DNA of 64,000 nucleotides from assembly GCF_042648965.1 (NCBI RefSeq), contig NZ_JBHRYJ010000001.1:1488001-1552000 (forward strand), given 5' to 3'. The stretch comes from Ferrovibrio xuzhouensis (GTDB lineage Bacteria > Pseudomonadota > Alphaproteobacteria > Ferrovibrionales > Ferrovibrionaceae). Positions 24,982 through 32,965 of the stretch are shown one piece after another. Position 1 is the stretch's first letter; each line of letters starts with the position of its first letter. The notes under the pieces are model-generated. The model was not told where the DNA came from, did not search any database, and saw only the letters and a list, made by a program, of their open reading frames with translations. The translations under genes were made by a program, and so were the position numbers.

Positions 24982-26094
24982 GTGTCCGACAACGCCTACG
25001 GCAAGCTGTTCCGCGTCACCACCTGGGGCGAAAGCCACGGGCCGGCGCTCGGCTGCGTCGTCGACGGCGTGCCGCCGCAGGTGCCGCTGTCGGAAGCCGA
25101 CATCCAGCACTGGATGGACCAGCGCAAGCCGGGCTCGTCGCGCTTCGTCACCCAGCGCCGCGAACCCGATGCGGTGAAGATCATGTCCGGCGTCTTCGAG
25201 GGCGTCACCACCGGCACGCCGGTGTCGCTGCTGATCGAGAATGTCGACCAGCGTTCGAAGGACTACGGCGAGATCAGGGACAAGTTCCGCCCCGGTCATG
25301 CCGATTACACCTACTGGGCCAAATACGGCATCCGTGACTATCGCGGCGGCGGCCGGTCGTCGGCACGCGAAACCGCGTCGCGCGTCGCCGCCGGCGCCGT
25401 GGCGCGCCAGGTGCTGAAGACTTTGCTCGGTCCGCAGGTTTCGATCCGCGGCGCGCTGGTGCAGATCGGCGAGAAGAGCATCGATTACAGCCGCTGGAAC
25501 TGGGCCGGCACCGAGCAGAATCCCTTCTGGTGTCCCGATCCGGCAATGGCGATGGACTGGGAAGACTATCTCGACGGCATCCGCAAGGCGGGCTCGTCGG
25601 TCGGCGCCGTGGTCGAAGTGCATGCGAGCGGCTTTCCGGCGGGCCTCGGCGCACCGGTCTACGGCAAGCTCGACACCGAGCTTGCGGCGGCGATGATGAG
25701 CATAAACGCCGTGAAGGGTGTCGAGATCGGCTCGGGCTTTGCCGCCGCGCGGCTGACCGGCGAGGCGAATGCCGACGAGATGCGGCTCGGGCCTGACGGC
25801 AAGCCGGTGTTTTCGTCGAACCATGCCGGCGGCATCCTCGGCGGCATCTCGACCGGCCAGGACATCGTGGTGCGCTTCGCGGTGAAGCCGACGTCATCGA
25901 TCCTGTCGCCCCGTGCCACGCTCGACCGCTTCGGCACGGAAACCGAGATCCAGACCAAGGGCCGCCACGACCCCTGCGTCGGCATCCGCGCCGTTCCCGT
26001 CGGCGAGGCGATGATGGCCGCCGTGCTGGCCGACCACCTGCTGCGCCATCGCGGCCAGGTCGGGGACTTTCGGTCCGGTTTCGATCCGCGCTGA
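24982..26094 (+). CDS. aroC: Chorismate synthase
   Basis: FMN-dependent chorismate synthase, final step of the shikimate pathway, 370 residues. Signatures: TTWGESHGPALGCVVDGVPP, then YGIRDYRGGGRSSARETASR, ISTGQDIVVRFAVKP and RHDPCVGIRAVPVGEAM. The start is the GTG at 24982 with GGAAA upstream. The last codons (FDPR-stop) form the first copy of a tandem repeat that continues past the gene. The length and motifs are complete, so the enzyme should be functional. Confidence 0.97.
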   Translation: MSDNAYGKLFRVTTWGESHGPALGCVVDGVPPQVPLSEADIQHWMDQRKPGSSRFVTQRREPDAVKIMSGVFEGVTTGTPVSLLIENVDQRSKDYGEIRDKFRPGHADYTYWAKYGIRDYRGGGRSSARETASRVAAGAVARQVLKTLLGPQVSIRGALVQIGEKSIDYSRWNWAGTEQNPFWCPDPAMAMDWEDYLDGIRKAGSSVGAVVEVHASGFPAGLGAPVYGKLDTELAAAMMSINAVKGVEIGSGFAAARLTGEANADEMRLGPDGKPVFSSNHAGGILGGISTGQDIVVRFAVKPTSSILSPRATLDRFGTETEIQTKGRHDPCVGIRAVPVGEAMMAAVLADHLLRHRGQVGDFRSGFDPR

Positions 26095-26160
26095 CGCGCC
26101 CAGGCTTTGATCCGCGCTGACGCGCCCAGGCTTTGATCCGCGCTGACGCGCGCTGGCGGC
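26083..26160. repeat. 26-bp tandem repeat spanning the end of aroC
   Basis: Three units of 26 bp (starts 26083, 26109, 26135) share the core GATCCGCGCTGACGCGCCCA. The first contains the last aroC codons and its stop; copies 1 and 2 are identical, and copy 3 diverges in its last third. The layout indicates slippage duplication of the gene's own 3' end. Confidence 0.9.
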
Positions 26161-26202
26161 TTCGATCTGCGTCGAGCAATGGCGCGCCTCTGATTGTCAT
26201 CT

Positions 26203-26315
26203 TGTCATCCCGGCCGTAGCGACAGCGAAGAGCCGGGATCCCATTTCTGCCGGCCCCGTTGCAAAACGGGACCCCGGCGCGCGCGATGCAACAGCATCGC
26301 TTGGCCGGGGTGACA
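26203..26315. repeat. Palindromic intergenic repeat element (copy 1)
   Basis: An imperfect inverted element bounded by TGTCATCCCGGC and GGCCGGGGTGACA, with inner hairpins (ATCCCGGC/GCCGGGAT and CGATGC-AACA-GCATCG). It shares the outer GTCAYCC...GGGATCCCATT layout with the element at 26981. It is of the type scattered between alphaproteobacterial genes and probably forms RNA hairpins at transcript ends. Confidence 0.75.
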
Positions 26316-26384
26316 CTCTTTGGTGATAAGCATTTCCTCCCGCCGGTCGGCGCTTTAAGCTTGCCTCCAACAGGAGGAAACGCC

Positions 26385-26963
26385 ATGAGCCAGCCGCAAC
26401 GCGTCCACGCGCTCGACATCCCGATCCCGGCCCGCAAGGATCTCGACCCGGATACCCAGGCCTATTTCGCCAAATGCGACGAGAAGATCGGCTTCGTGCC
26501 GAACGTGCTGCTGTCCTACGCCTTCGACGCCAAGAAGCTGCGCGGCTTCTCGGACATGTACAACGATCTGATGCTGGCGCCCTCAGGCTTGAGCAAGCTG
26601 GAGCGCGAGATGATCGCGGTGGCGGTCAGCAGCATCAACCACTGCTTCTACTGCCTCACCGCCCATGGCGCCGCGGTGCGCCAGCTGTCCGGCGATGCGA
26701 AGCTCGGCGAGCTGATGGTGATGAACTGGCGCAGCGCCGAGATCGGCCCGAAGATGAAAGCGGCGCTGGAGTTCGCCAGCAAGCTGACCGAACACCCCGA
26801 CAAGATCGTCGAGGCCGATCGGCAGGCGTTGCGCGATGCCGGCTGGACCGACCGCGACATCTGGGACATCGCGGCGACGGCGAGCTTTTTCAACATGTCG
26901 AACCGCATGGCCGCCGCCATCGAGATGATGCCGAACGAGGAATACCACGGCAGCTTCCGCTGA
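26385..26963 (+). CDS. AhpD-like peroxidase-related enzyme
   Basis: 192 residues of the carboxymuconolactone decarboxylase/AhpD superfamily, of the uncharacterised peroxidase-related group. The E-x11-CxxC-x3-H signature is intact (EREMIAVAVSSINHCFYCLTAHG region), giving the redox-active cysteine pair. The C-terminal DAGWTDRDIWDIAATASFFN is also typical. AGGAGG lies eight bases before the ATG. It stands alone between two palindromic repeats. A role in peroxide reduction is inferred from the family. Confidence 0.93.
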   Translation: MSQPQRVHALDIPIPARKDLDPDTQAYFAKCDEKIGFVPNVLLSYAFDAKKLRGFSDMYNDLMLAPSGLSKLEREMIAVAVSSINHCFYCLTAHGAAVRQLSGDAKLGELMVMNWRSAEIGPKMKAALEFASKLTEHPDKIVEADRQALRDAGWTDRDIWDIAATASFFNMSNRMAAAIEMMPNEEYHGSFR

Positions 26964-26980
26964 CACCTCTCCTCCTTTTT

Positions 26981-27063
26981 CGTCACCCTCGGGCCTGACC
27001 CGAGGGTCCCATTCTGTTTACCCCCACAAAAATGGGATGCCCGGGTCAAGCCCGGGCATGACG
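26981..27063. repeat. Palindromic intergenic repeat element (copy 2)
   Basis: Imperfect inverted repeat beginning CGTCACCCTCGGGC and ending GCCCGGGCATGACG, with two inner stems (CCCTCGGG/CCCGAGGG and GCCCGGG/CCCGGGC) and a paired TCCCATT/AATGGGA. It is the same kind of element as the one at 26203. It sits between the AhpD-like gene and the REC-EAL gene. Confidence 0.8.
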
Positions 27064-27151
27064 AAGATGAGAAGACGGAGGCGCCGCGACCCGCTTGACC
27101 CGGCGATAACGGCAGCTGAGACTGCGCCGATACCGTCGCGGAGCCTTAAGC

Positions 27152-28372
27152 GTGCCCGTTTTCGATATCGCCAAACTGCAGGTCCTGGTCGTCGATGACC
27201 TGAAGACCGTGCGCGAGATGACCCGCGCCATGCTGCTCGACCGCGGCTTCGGCCGGGTCGAGATCTGCGACGACGGCGCGCCGGCACTGGCGTTTCTCGA
27301 TGCCCTGGCGGCCGCCGGCGGTGACGACCGCTGCGACCTGATCCTGCTCGACCTCAACATGCCCGGCATGGACGGTATCGAGGTGCTGCGCCATCTCGCC
27401 GACCGCAACTTCACCGGCCATGTCGCCCTGTTCAGTGCCGAATCGGCCCGCGTGCTGCGCACCGCGGAAGCGCTGGCGCGCGCCCATAACCTCAACCTGC
27501 TCGGCGTGGTGCCCAAGCCGCTGACCGCGGCGGTCATCGACACACTGCTCGACCGGCTGAATGCCAGCGGCGCACCGGCGCCCGCGCCGCAGGATGCGCC
27601 GCCGAGCGAAATGGAACTGCTGGACGGCATCCGCCGCGGCCAGATCGAGGTGATGGTGCAGCCGAAGGTGTCGCTCGCCACCGGCCGGCCGGTCGGCGCC
27701 GAGGCGCTGGCACGCTGGCGCCATCCCGAGCGCGGCCTGCTCGGCGCCGGCCAGTTCGTGCCGCTGGCCGAAAATGGCGCGGCGGCCGAGCCGCTGTTCG
27801 ATGCCACGCTGGCGGCGGCGCTGCGCATCGCCACGCAATGGCGCCAGGACCATCACGACCTGCAGATGGCGATCAACCTGTCGACCGCCAACCTGTCGCG
27901 CCTCGACCTGCCGCAGCGCATCGCCATGGCGGTGGCGGAAGCGGGCCTCGCGCCCGATGCCATCGTGCTGGAAGTCACCGAAAGCCGGCTGATCCATGAT
28001 CTCGCCGCCGCGCTGGAGGTGCTGACCCGGCTGCGGCTGAAAGGCTTCCGGCTCGCCATCGACGATTTCGGCACCGGCTATTCCTCGCTGGAACAGCTGC
28101 AGCGGATTCCCTTCGAGGAAATGAAGATCGACCGCCGCTTCGTCGGCCCCGCCGCCCATGACCCGGCAGCGCGCGCCATCGTCTCGTCGAGCATCGGGCT
28201 GGCCCGCAAGCTCGGCATGACCACGGTGGCCGAGGGCATCGAGACCCGCGCCGCCTGGGATTGCGCCGCCGGGCTGGGCTGCGATGTCGCCCAGGGCTAT
28301 TTCATCGCCGAGCCGCTGCCGCCGGCCGACCTCGGGGCCTGGCTGGCCGGCTGGAGTCGCCGCCAGCCCTGA
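27152..28372 (+). CDS. Response regulator with EAL c-di-GMP phosphodiesterase domain
   Basis: 406 residues. The receiver domain (1-125) has the acidic pair VVDD and phosphoacceptor Asp67 (LILLDLNMPGMDG). The EAL domain (about 150-400) has all main catalytic residues: GAEALARW, the metal-binding Asn of INLSTANLS, EVTES, DDFGTGYSS, MKIDRRF, VAEGIET and QGYFIAEPL. It should therefore be an active phosphodiesterase controlled by phosphorylation, like VieA. The start is GTG at 27152 with GGAG nine bases upstream. No kinase is adjacent. Together with the chemosensory operon it hints at surface or motility control (inference). Confidence 0.95.
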   Translation: MPVFDIAKLQVLVVDDLKTVREMTRAMLLDRGFGRVEICDDGAPALAFLDALAAAGGDDRCDLILLDLNMPGMDGIEVLRHLADRNFTGHVALFSAESARVLRTAEALARAHNLNLLGVVPKPLTAAVIDTLLDRLNASGAPAPAPQDAPPSEMELLDGIRRGQIEVMVQPKVSLATGRPVGAEALARWRHPERGLLGAGQFVPLAENGAAAEPLFDATLAAALRIATQWRQDHHDLQMAINLSTANLSRLDLPQRIAMAVAEAGLAPDAIVLEVTESRLIHDLAAALEVLTRLRLKGFRLAIDDFGTGYSSLEQLQRIPFEEMKIDRRFVGPAAHDPAARAIVSSSIGLARKLGMTTVAEGIETRAAWDCAAGLGCDVAQGYFIAEPLPPADLGAWLAGWSRRQP

Positions 28373-28618
28373 AGCGGAGGCCCCAGCGATAGGCCCCGGC
28401 GATTCGTCCGGACCCGGCCGATTGCCCGTTTGCGGCCCGTGCCTCATTATAAGTCATTGTGACAATTGCCTGTGTTCCAGGCGCAACACCCCTGCCCAAC
28501 TTCGCGGCTGCAATATGGTATGTCGGCGAACAATCTGTCGCGGAAGCGGTTCCGGCGACTCATAAAATTGCCAAGCCTATGAAATTGCAGGACTAAGCAA
28601 AAAATTATGTTTTTCCTC
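28373..28618. other. Intergenic stretch upstream of the small-RNA candidate
   Basis: About 250 bases falling from GC-rich to AT-rich near 28560-28620. I see no gene; its right end leads into the promoter at 28619. Confidence 0.5.
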
Positions 28619-28647
28619 TTGCGCTGCACCCGGCTTCCCGCTAAATA
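28619..28647 (+). promoter_or_regulatory. Sigma-70-type promoter for the small RNA
   Basis: TTGCGC (28619-28624), a 17-bp spacer, then TAAATA (28642-28647). Spacing is ideal, and the predicted start at about 28653-28655 lies right at the first hairpin of the RNA. Confidence 0.6.
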
Positions 28648-28652
28648 TTGCA

Positions 28653-28741
28653 GCGCAACAAGCTTCCGGTTTGTTGCATGCCCTTCTCGGGCGTTTCCTC
28701 CCTAGACTTGGGCCGCGCTTCACCGTGCGGCCCCTTTTTTT
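28653..28741 (+). ncRNA. Candidate small RNA with three hairpins and a UUUCCUCCC segment
   Basis: An independent transcript of about 89 nt is suggested by a promoter, three stem-loops and a terminator in a gene-free region. Hairpin 1 pairs GCAACAA (28655-28661) with TTGTTGC (28671-28677). Hairpin 2 pairs GCCC (28680-28683) with GGGC (28689-28692). An unpaired TTTCCTCCC (28694-28702) follows, complementary to Shine-Dalgarno sequences. Hairpin 3 pairs GGGCCGC (28710-28716) with GCGGCCC (28727-28733) and ends in seven Ts. This is the layout of trans-acting alphaproteobacterial sRNAs with anti-Shine-Dalgarno loops. I do not recognise a named family. Confidence 0.7.
28710..28741 (+). terminator. 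Intrinsic terminator of the small RNA
   Basis: A seven-pair GC stem GGGCCGC/GCGGCCC, a ten-base loop, then C and seven Ts (28735-28741). It is 340 bp beyond the REC-EAL gene and ahead of sulP, so it most likely ends the small transcript. Confidence 0.85.
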
Positions 28742-28790
28742 GCCCGCAGGCTGCCTTGCATGCCGGCCGGGGCCTCCCCGGTGTGGCGCC

Positions 28791-28818
28791 TGTTATAATC
28801 TGCCCACAGATAATAACA
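28791..28818. promoter_or_regulatory. 28-bp interrupted palindrome overlapping a -10 hexamer
   Basis: Arms TGTTATAATCTG and CAGATAATAACA flank CCCA and match at 11 of 12 positions. The left arm contains TATAAT (28794-28799). The site is about 130 bp upstream of sulP and is probably an operator for it. No clear -35 is present, which would suit an activator, or the promoter may be weak. Confidence 0.6.
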
Positions 28819-28944
28819 GGGTTCTGAACGCGACTGCCGGCCCTGCGGTTCCCGGAATTCCTGTCGTCCCCCCGGCACCTGGAGGAGACGGCCAGACGGG
28901 CAAAAGCCCGACCGCCCAGCAAGGCCCAGCAAGGATTGCCGCCC

Positions 28945-30447
28945 ATGCCCGACCAGACCGCCAGCCACCGCTTTCTCCGCATCCGCCAGGAGTGGTTCCC
29001 GAATGTGCCGCGCGAACTGCTGGCCGGCCTCGTCGTCGCGCTGGCGCTGATCCCGGAAGCGATTGCCTTTTCGATCATTGCCGGCGTCGATCCCAAGGTC
29101 GGACTCTATGCCTCCTTCTGCATTGCCGTGGTCACCGCGATTGCCGGCGGCCGCCCGGCGATGATCTCGGCCGCCACGGCATCGACGGCGGTGCTGATGG
29201 TCACCCTGGTGCGCGACCACGGCCTGCAGTATCTGCTGGCGACGACGATCCTCGCCGGCCTGTTGCAGATCGGCGCCGGGCTGCTGCGACTGGGCACGCT
29301 GATGCGCTTCGTCTCCAGCTCGGTGATGACCGGCTTCGTCAATGCGCTCGCCATCCTGATCTTTCTCGCCCAGCTGCCCGAGCTGATCGGCCATGGCTGG
29401 CTGACCTGGGCGGCAACCGCCATTGGCCTCGTCATCATCTTCGGCCTGCCGCGACTGACCACACTGGTGCCGGCGCCGCTGGTCTGCATCATCCTGCTGA
29501 CCGCGGCGACCATGATATGGGGCCTCGACCTGCGCAATGTCGGCGACATGGGCGCGCTGCCCGATGCGCTGCCGCTGTTCCTGCTGCCGCAGGTGCCGCT
29601 CAGCCTCGGCACCCTCGGCATCATCTTTCCCACCGCCGCGGCCATCGCCGCCGTCGGCCTGCTCGAATCGCTGATGACCGCGCGCATCGTCGACGACTAC
29701 ACCGAGACCCAGAGCGACAAGAACCGCGAGTGCGTCGGCCAGGGGCTTGGCAACATCGTCGCCGGCCTGTTCGGCGGCATGGCCGGCTGCGCCATGATCG
29801 GCCAGTCGATGATCAACGTCACCTCGGGCGCGCGCGGCCGGCTGAGCTGCCTGGCTGCCGGCGTCTTCCTGCTGATCCTGATCGTCGTGCTGGGCGACTA
29901 TGTGCGGCAGATCCCGATGGCCGCCCTGGTCGCCGTGATGATCTTCGTCTCGGTCAAGACCTTCAAATGGTCGTCGCTGCGTGACCTGCTGACCCATCCG
30001 AAAAGTTCCAGCCTGGTCATGCTGGCCACCGTGGTCGTCGTCGTCGCCACCCATGACCTGGCCAAGGGCGTGTTGACCGGCGTGCTGCTCAGCGCGGTGT
30101 TCTTCACCCGCAAGGTGGCGAAGCTGGTGCAGGTCGACTCGACCCTTTCGGAGGGCAACACGGAACGGCGCTACAGCGTGCAGGGCCAGATCTTCTTTGC
30201 CTCGGCCGATGCCTTTGCCGGCGCCTTCGACCTGTTCGAACCGCTGCAGCGCGTGATCATCGACGTGAGCCAGGCGCATTTCTGGGATGTCACGGCGGTG
30301 GCCGCGCTCGACCGCGTGGTGCTGCGCTTCCGCCACAAGGGCGCAGACGTCGAGGTGATCGGCCTGAACGCGGCCAGCGCCACCATCGTCGGCCGCCATG
30401 GCCGCCACGACAAGCCGGGCACCCTGGAAGAACAGCCCGGGCACTGA
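28945..30447 (+). CDS. SulP family anion transporter with STAS domain
   Basis: 500 residues. The transmembrane part (about 20-390) carries the SulP opening ELLAGLVVALALIPEAIAFS and the segment AGLFGGMAGCAMIGQSMINV. The C-terminal STAS domain (about 400-485) has VIIDVSQAHFWDVTAVAALD. SulP proteins carry sulfate, bicarbonate, dicarboxylates or other anions. The substrate cannot be assigned, and no carbonic anhydrase or sulfate gene is adjacent. The ATG at 28945 has AAGGA nine bases upstream. It is convergent with the CBS protein gene, with 16 bases between. Confidence 0.95.
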   Translation: MPDQTASHRFLRIRQEWFPNVPRELLAGLVVALALIPEAIAFSIIAGVDPKVGLYASFCIAVVTAIAGGRPAMISAATASTAVLMVTLVRDHGLQYLLATTILAGLLQIGAGLLRLGTLMRFVSSSVMTGFVNALAILIFLAQLPELIGHGWLTWAATAIGLVIIFGLPRLTTLVPAPLVCIILLTAATMIWGLDLRNVGDMGALPDALPLFLLPQVPLSLGTLGIIFPTAAAIAAVGLLESLMTARIVDDYTETQSDKNRECVGQGLGNIVAGLFGGMAGCAMIGQSMINVTSGARGRLSCLAAGVFLLILIVVLGDYVRQIPMAALVAVMIFVSVKTFKWSSLRDLLTHPKSSSLVMLATVVVVVATHDLAKGVLTGVLLSAVFFTRKVAKLVQVDSTLSEGNTERRYSVQGQIFFASADAFAGAFDLFEPLQRVIIDVSQAHFWDVTAVAALDRVVLRFRHKGADVEVIGLNAASATIVGRHGRHDKPGTLEEQPGH

Positions 30448-30463
30448 CCCCGGCAGGCGCCGG

Positions 30464-31825
30464 TCAGATATCGCTGGCCGGTTCCAGCTCGGGCGGCGGC
30501 GGCACCGCGAGGATCTTGTCGATGCGGCGGCCGTCCATGTCGAGCACCTCGAAGCGCCAGCCGTTCCAGTCGATGCTGTCGCCGGTCTCGGGCAGCCGGC
30601 CGAAGCGGTCGAGCAGGAAACCCGCCAGCGTGTGATGCTCGCCCTCTTCGGGCAGGGCGAGGCCGATGCGGTCGGCGACATCGCCGCGCGGCATCAGGCC
30701 GTCGAGCAGCCAGGAGCCGTCGGCGCGGCGCACCGCGCCATGCTCGCCGCTGCCGTCGGGCAGCGCGAAGCTGCCGGCGATGCTCTCGAGGATGTCGCCC
30801 GGGGTGACGATGCCTTCGAGGCTGCCGAATTCGTCGACCACGAAGATCATGCCGCCCGGCGACTGCTTCAGCATCTCGAGCGCATCCAGCACATCGGCGC
30901 TTTCATGCACCGCCGGCACCGGCTGCACCAGCGACCCCAGCCCCTGTTCGGCCAGCGCGTCGCGGCCCTGGTCGAGCAGCAGGTTCAGCACGTCTTTCAC
31001 AATGACGACGCCGACCGGTTCGTCGATGCCGCCCTGCGCCGCCGGCAGCCGCAGGTGCACGGTGTCGCGCAGGCGCTGGACCTGCACGTCATGGGGCTGG
31101 GCGAGATCGAGCCAGGCCAGTTCATGGCGCGGCGTCATCACCGCGCGCACCGGCCGGTCGCCGAGCTTCATCACCGCGGCGATCATGCGGCGCTCCTCGG
31201 GTTCGACGATGCCGGCGGTCTCGGCCTCGGCGACGAGGTGGCGGATTTCTTCCTCGCTGACCGCCTCGCGCAGGGTGCGGCCGGCGCCGAGCAGGCGCAG
31301 CAGCAGGGCCGACGAGCGGTCGAGCAGCCAGACCAGCGGCGCGGCGACCTGTGCCAGCAGCAGCAGCACGGGCGCGACGAAGGCGGCGATGCGTTCGGGG
31401 TCTTTCAGCGCAAGCTGCTTGGGCACCAGCTCGCCGACGATCAGGGACAGATACGTGACGCTGCCGACGACGATGCCGAAGGCGAGGTTGCCGGCGACGC
31501 CGTCGAGCAGCGGAAACCGCGCGACGAGCCAGCCGGCCAGCGGATCGGCCAGCGTGGCGCCGGAATAGGCGCCGGCAAGGATGCCGACCAGGGTGATGCC
31601 GGTCTGCACCGAGGACAGGAAACGGCCGGGGTTTTCGCCAAGCTGCAGGGCAATGCGGGCGCCCCGGGCCTGTATATTGGGCGCCTGTACGCCCCGTCCC
31701 TTGCGTCGCGCCATCGCCTGCAGTCGCGGGCGGCGCGCCGAAACCACGGCGAGTTCCGCCATGGCGAGGAATCCGTTGACCAGGATCAGCAGCGCGATCA
31801 GCGCCAGTTCAAGCCAGTGACTCAT
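30464..31825 (-). CDS. CNNM/CBS/CorC-domain membrane protein (HlyC/CorC family)
   Basis: 453 residues. The N-terminal CNNM transmembrane domain (1-190) includes LVNGFLAMAELAVVSARRPR and VGELVPKQLALKDPERIA, the conserved P-K-x-L-A segment. Two CBS modules follow (about 205-335, with VMTPRHELAWLDL and FVVDEFGSLEGIVTPGDILE). The small CorC_HlyC domain (about 350-440) is at the end. Relatives act in magnesium or cobalt efflux and were once called haemolysins. It is a single gene. Confidence 0.94.
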   Translation of the reverse strand: MSHWLELALIALLILVNGFLAMAELAVVSARRPRLQAMARRKGRGVQAPNIQARGARIALQLGENPGRFLSSVQTGITLVGILAGAYSGATLADPLAGWLVARFPLLDGVAGNLAFGIVVGSVTYLSLIVGELVPKQLALKDPERIAAFVAPVLLLLAQVAAPLVWLLDRSSALLLRLLGAGRTLREAVSEEEIRHLVAEAETAGIVEPEERRMIAAVMKLGDRPVRAVMTPRHELAWLDLAQPHDVQVQRLRDTVHLRLPAAQGGIDEPVGVVIVKDVLNLLLDQGRDALAEQGLGSLVQPVPAVHESADVLDALEMLKQSPGGMIFVVDEFGSLEGIVTPGDILESIAGSFALPDGSGEHGAVRRADGSWLLDGLMPRGDVADRIGLALPEEGEHHTLAGFLLDRFGRLPETGDSIDWNGWRFEVLDMDGRRIDKILAVPPPPELEPASDI

Positions 31826-31939
31826 GGTCGCCCGACTATACGGGGGCCACGGCGGCGAGGCCAGCCGGTCACCGGCCGCCGATGCGGGCCGGGTATCCGG
31901 CCGGAACAGGCGTCAGTACGGCCGGAGGACGGCCGCCGG

Positions 31940-32053
31940 TCAGACCGGCAGCAGCCCGAACTGGCCCATGATGGTGGCCAGCATCAGCAGCAGCGCGATC
32001 GCCATTCCCCAGCGCAGGGTGCCGGTCAGGATCGACTGCCGCTGGCGCCACAT
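31940..32053 (-). CDS. Small single-helix membrane protein (37 residues)
   Basis: An ATG at 32053, seven bases after the TAA of the 113-residue gene, opens a 37-codon frame. A basic lead (MWRQRQSILTGTLRWG) is followed by one hydrophobic helix (about 15-35). Size, topology and close spacing to the upstream gene support a translated protein, though the ribosome site is weak. I recognise no family. Confidence 0.45.
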   Translation of the reverse strand: MWRQRQSILTGTLRWGMAIALLLMLATIMGQFGLLPV

Positions 32054-32060
32054 CAGCGTG

Positions 32061-32402
32061 TTATCCGGCCAGCAGGTCGCTGCAGGCACTGGAGACGCCC
32101 GGCGCGGCTTCCTTGGCGCCCGGCATGATCGCCCAGTGATCGGCGAGGTCGCGACGGGCGCTCCAGTCGAGTTCGCCCGCCTTCGGGTCGGCGATGCGGG
32201 CCTGGGTGGCGCAGATTTGCGCCTGCACGGCAACGCCGGCCGACTGGCTGCGCTCGCGCGCGGTGCTGCTCAGGATCTGGAAACCGATCATGTTGGACAG
32301 GATCGGGCCGGCGATCAGGCCGACCACAAGCGCGAAGGCGGCGGGCTTGATGCTATCCCATCGCTCGGCGAGGGTCGGCTTGCTGATGGTGGTGTTGGCC
32401 AT
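32061..32402 (-). CDS. Hypothetical single-pass membrane protein
   Basis: 113 residues. An N-terminal cytoplasmic stretch is followed by one helix (about 22-45, ALVVGLIAGPILSNMIGF). A soluble part follows with two cysteines (QICATQARI and SSACSDLL) that could form a disulfide if it is outside. AAGGAGG stands before the ATG, so translation is well supported. I do not recognise the family. It neighbours two other small genes on the same strand. Confidence 0.8.
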   Translation of the reverse strand: MANTTISKPTLAERWDSIKPAAFALVVGLIAGPILSNMIGFQILSSTARERSQSAGVAVQAQICATQARIADPKAGELDWSARRDLADHWAIMPGAKEAAPGVSSACSDLLAG

Positions 32403-32574
32403 GATGGCCTCCTTGCGGGTTGGAAATCCTGCGGAACGGCAGGCAGGTCGGGCACCGTCAGGCGGCGGGTGCGGGCCGGAAAAAGGGGCGACCGATGCGC
32501 CGCCCCTCGCTTCTGTCCGGTCTGTCGCCGGCGATGCCGGTGTCAGGCTTTGCCGGTGTCAGACCTTGCCAGTG

Positions 32575-32733
32575 TCAGATCTTGGCGGTCTTGGCGGCCT
32601 CGGCCTGCTGGGGCACCGGCGCGAGGGCCGGCCCGGCGGCAGCGGCCGTCTTGTCCGCGGCCTGGGCCTCGGCGACCTTCTTTTCCATGGCGGCCAGCGG
32701 ACTGCCGGTATTCTGGGTCTGGGTCTGAGTCAT
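32575..32733 (-). CDS. Small Ala/Gln-rich protein (52 residues)
   Basis: ATG at 32733 with GAGAGGT seven bases upstream. The protein begins MTQTQTQNTGSPLAAMEKKV and continues with alanine- and lysine-rich sequence (AEAQAADKTAAAAGPALAP). It has no membrane segment and looks low-complexity, probably disordered. A promoter-like TTGATA-16-TAGGGT and a hairpin lie upstream. The ribosome site and leader argue for a gene, but I recognise no family. Confidence 0.5.
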   Translation of the reverse strand: MTQTQTQNTGSPLAAMEKKVAEAQAADKTAAAAGPALAPVPQQAEAAKTAKI

Positions 32734-32751
32734 TGGATGACCTCTCGGTAA

Positions 32752-32771
32752 CACGGCAAGAAATTGCCGTG
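32752..32771 (-). promoter_or_regulatory. Leader hairpin before the 52-residue gene
   Basis: A perfect eight-pair hairpin, CACGGCAA with TTGCCGTG around a four-base loop, lies about 18 bases before the start codon and would be in the mRNA leader. It could affect stability or translation. Confidence 0.5.
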
Positions 32772-32929
32772 ACGAAACCCTAGCAGAATCCGGAAATTTA
32801 TCAAGAAAAACAAATATTTATGCCGATTGATCCGGCGTTTTATTGCCGGTTTCGCAGTCTAAAGGACCGGAATCCCTGTTTATTATTCATTGAATATTTA
32901 AAACCGGCTCAACGAATACATGACGGGCA

Positions 32930-32965
32930 GCCGGAAAACTGCCGGTATTACAGGCAGTTTCCGGC
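32930..32965 (-). terminator. Hairpin at the end of the WYL regulator gene
   Basis: Stem GCCGGAAAACTGCC/GGCAGTTTCCGGC, with one bulge, starts one base after the regulator's stop codon. No U-run follows on the minus strand, so it may act with Rho or protect the mRNA end. Confidence 0.5.

Noticed and set aside
28720..30681. A 653-codon frame on minus opposite sulP
   Set aside because: Its residue composition is that of a shadow, and it crosses the small-RNA terminator and the end of the CBS gene.
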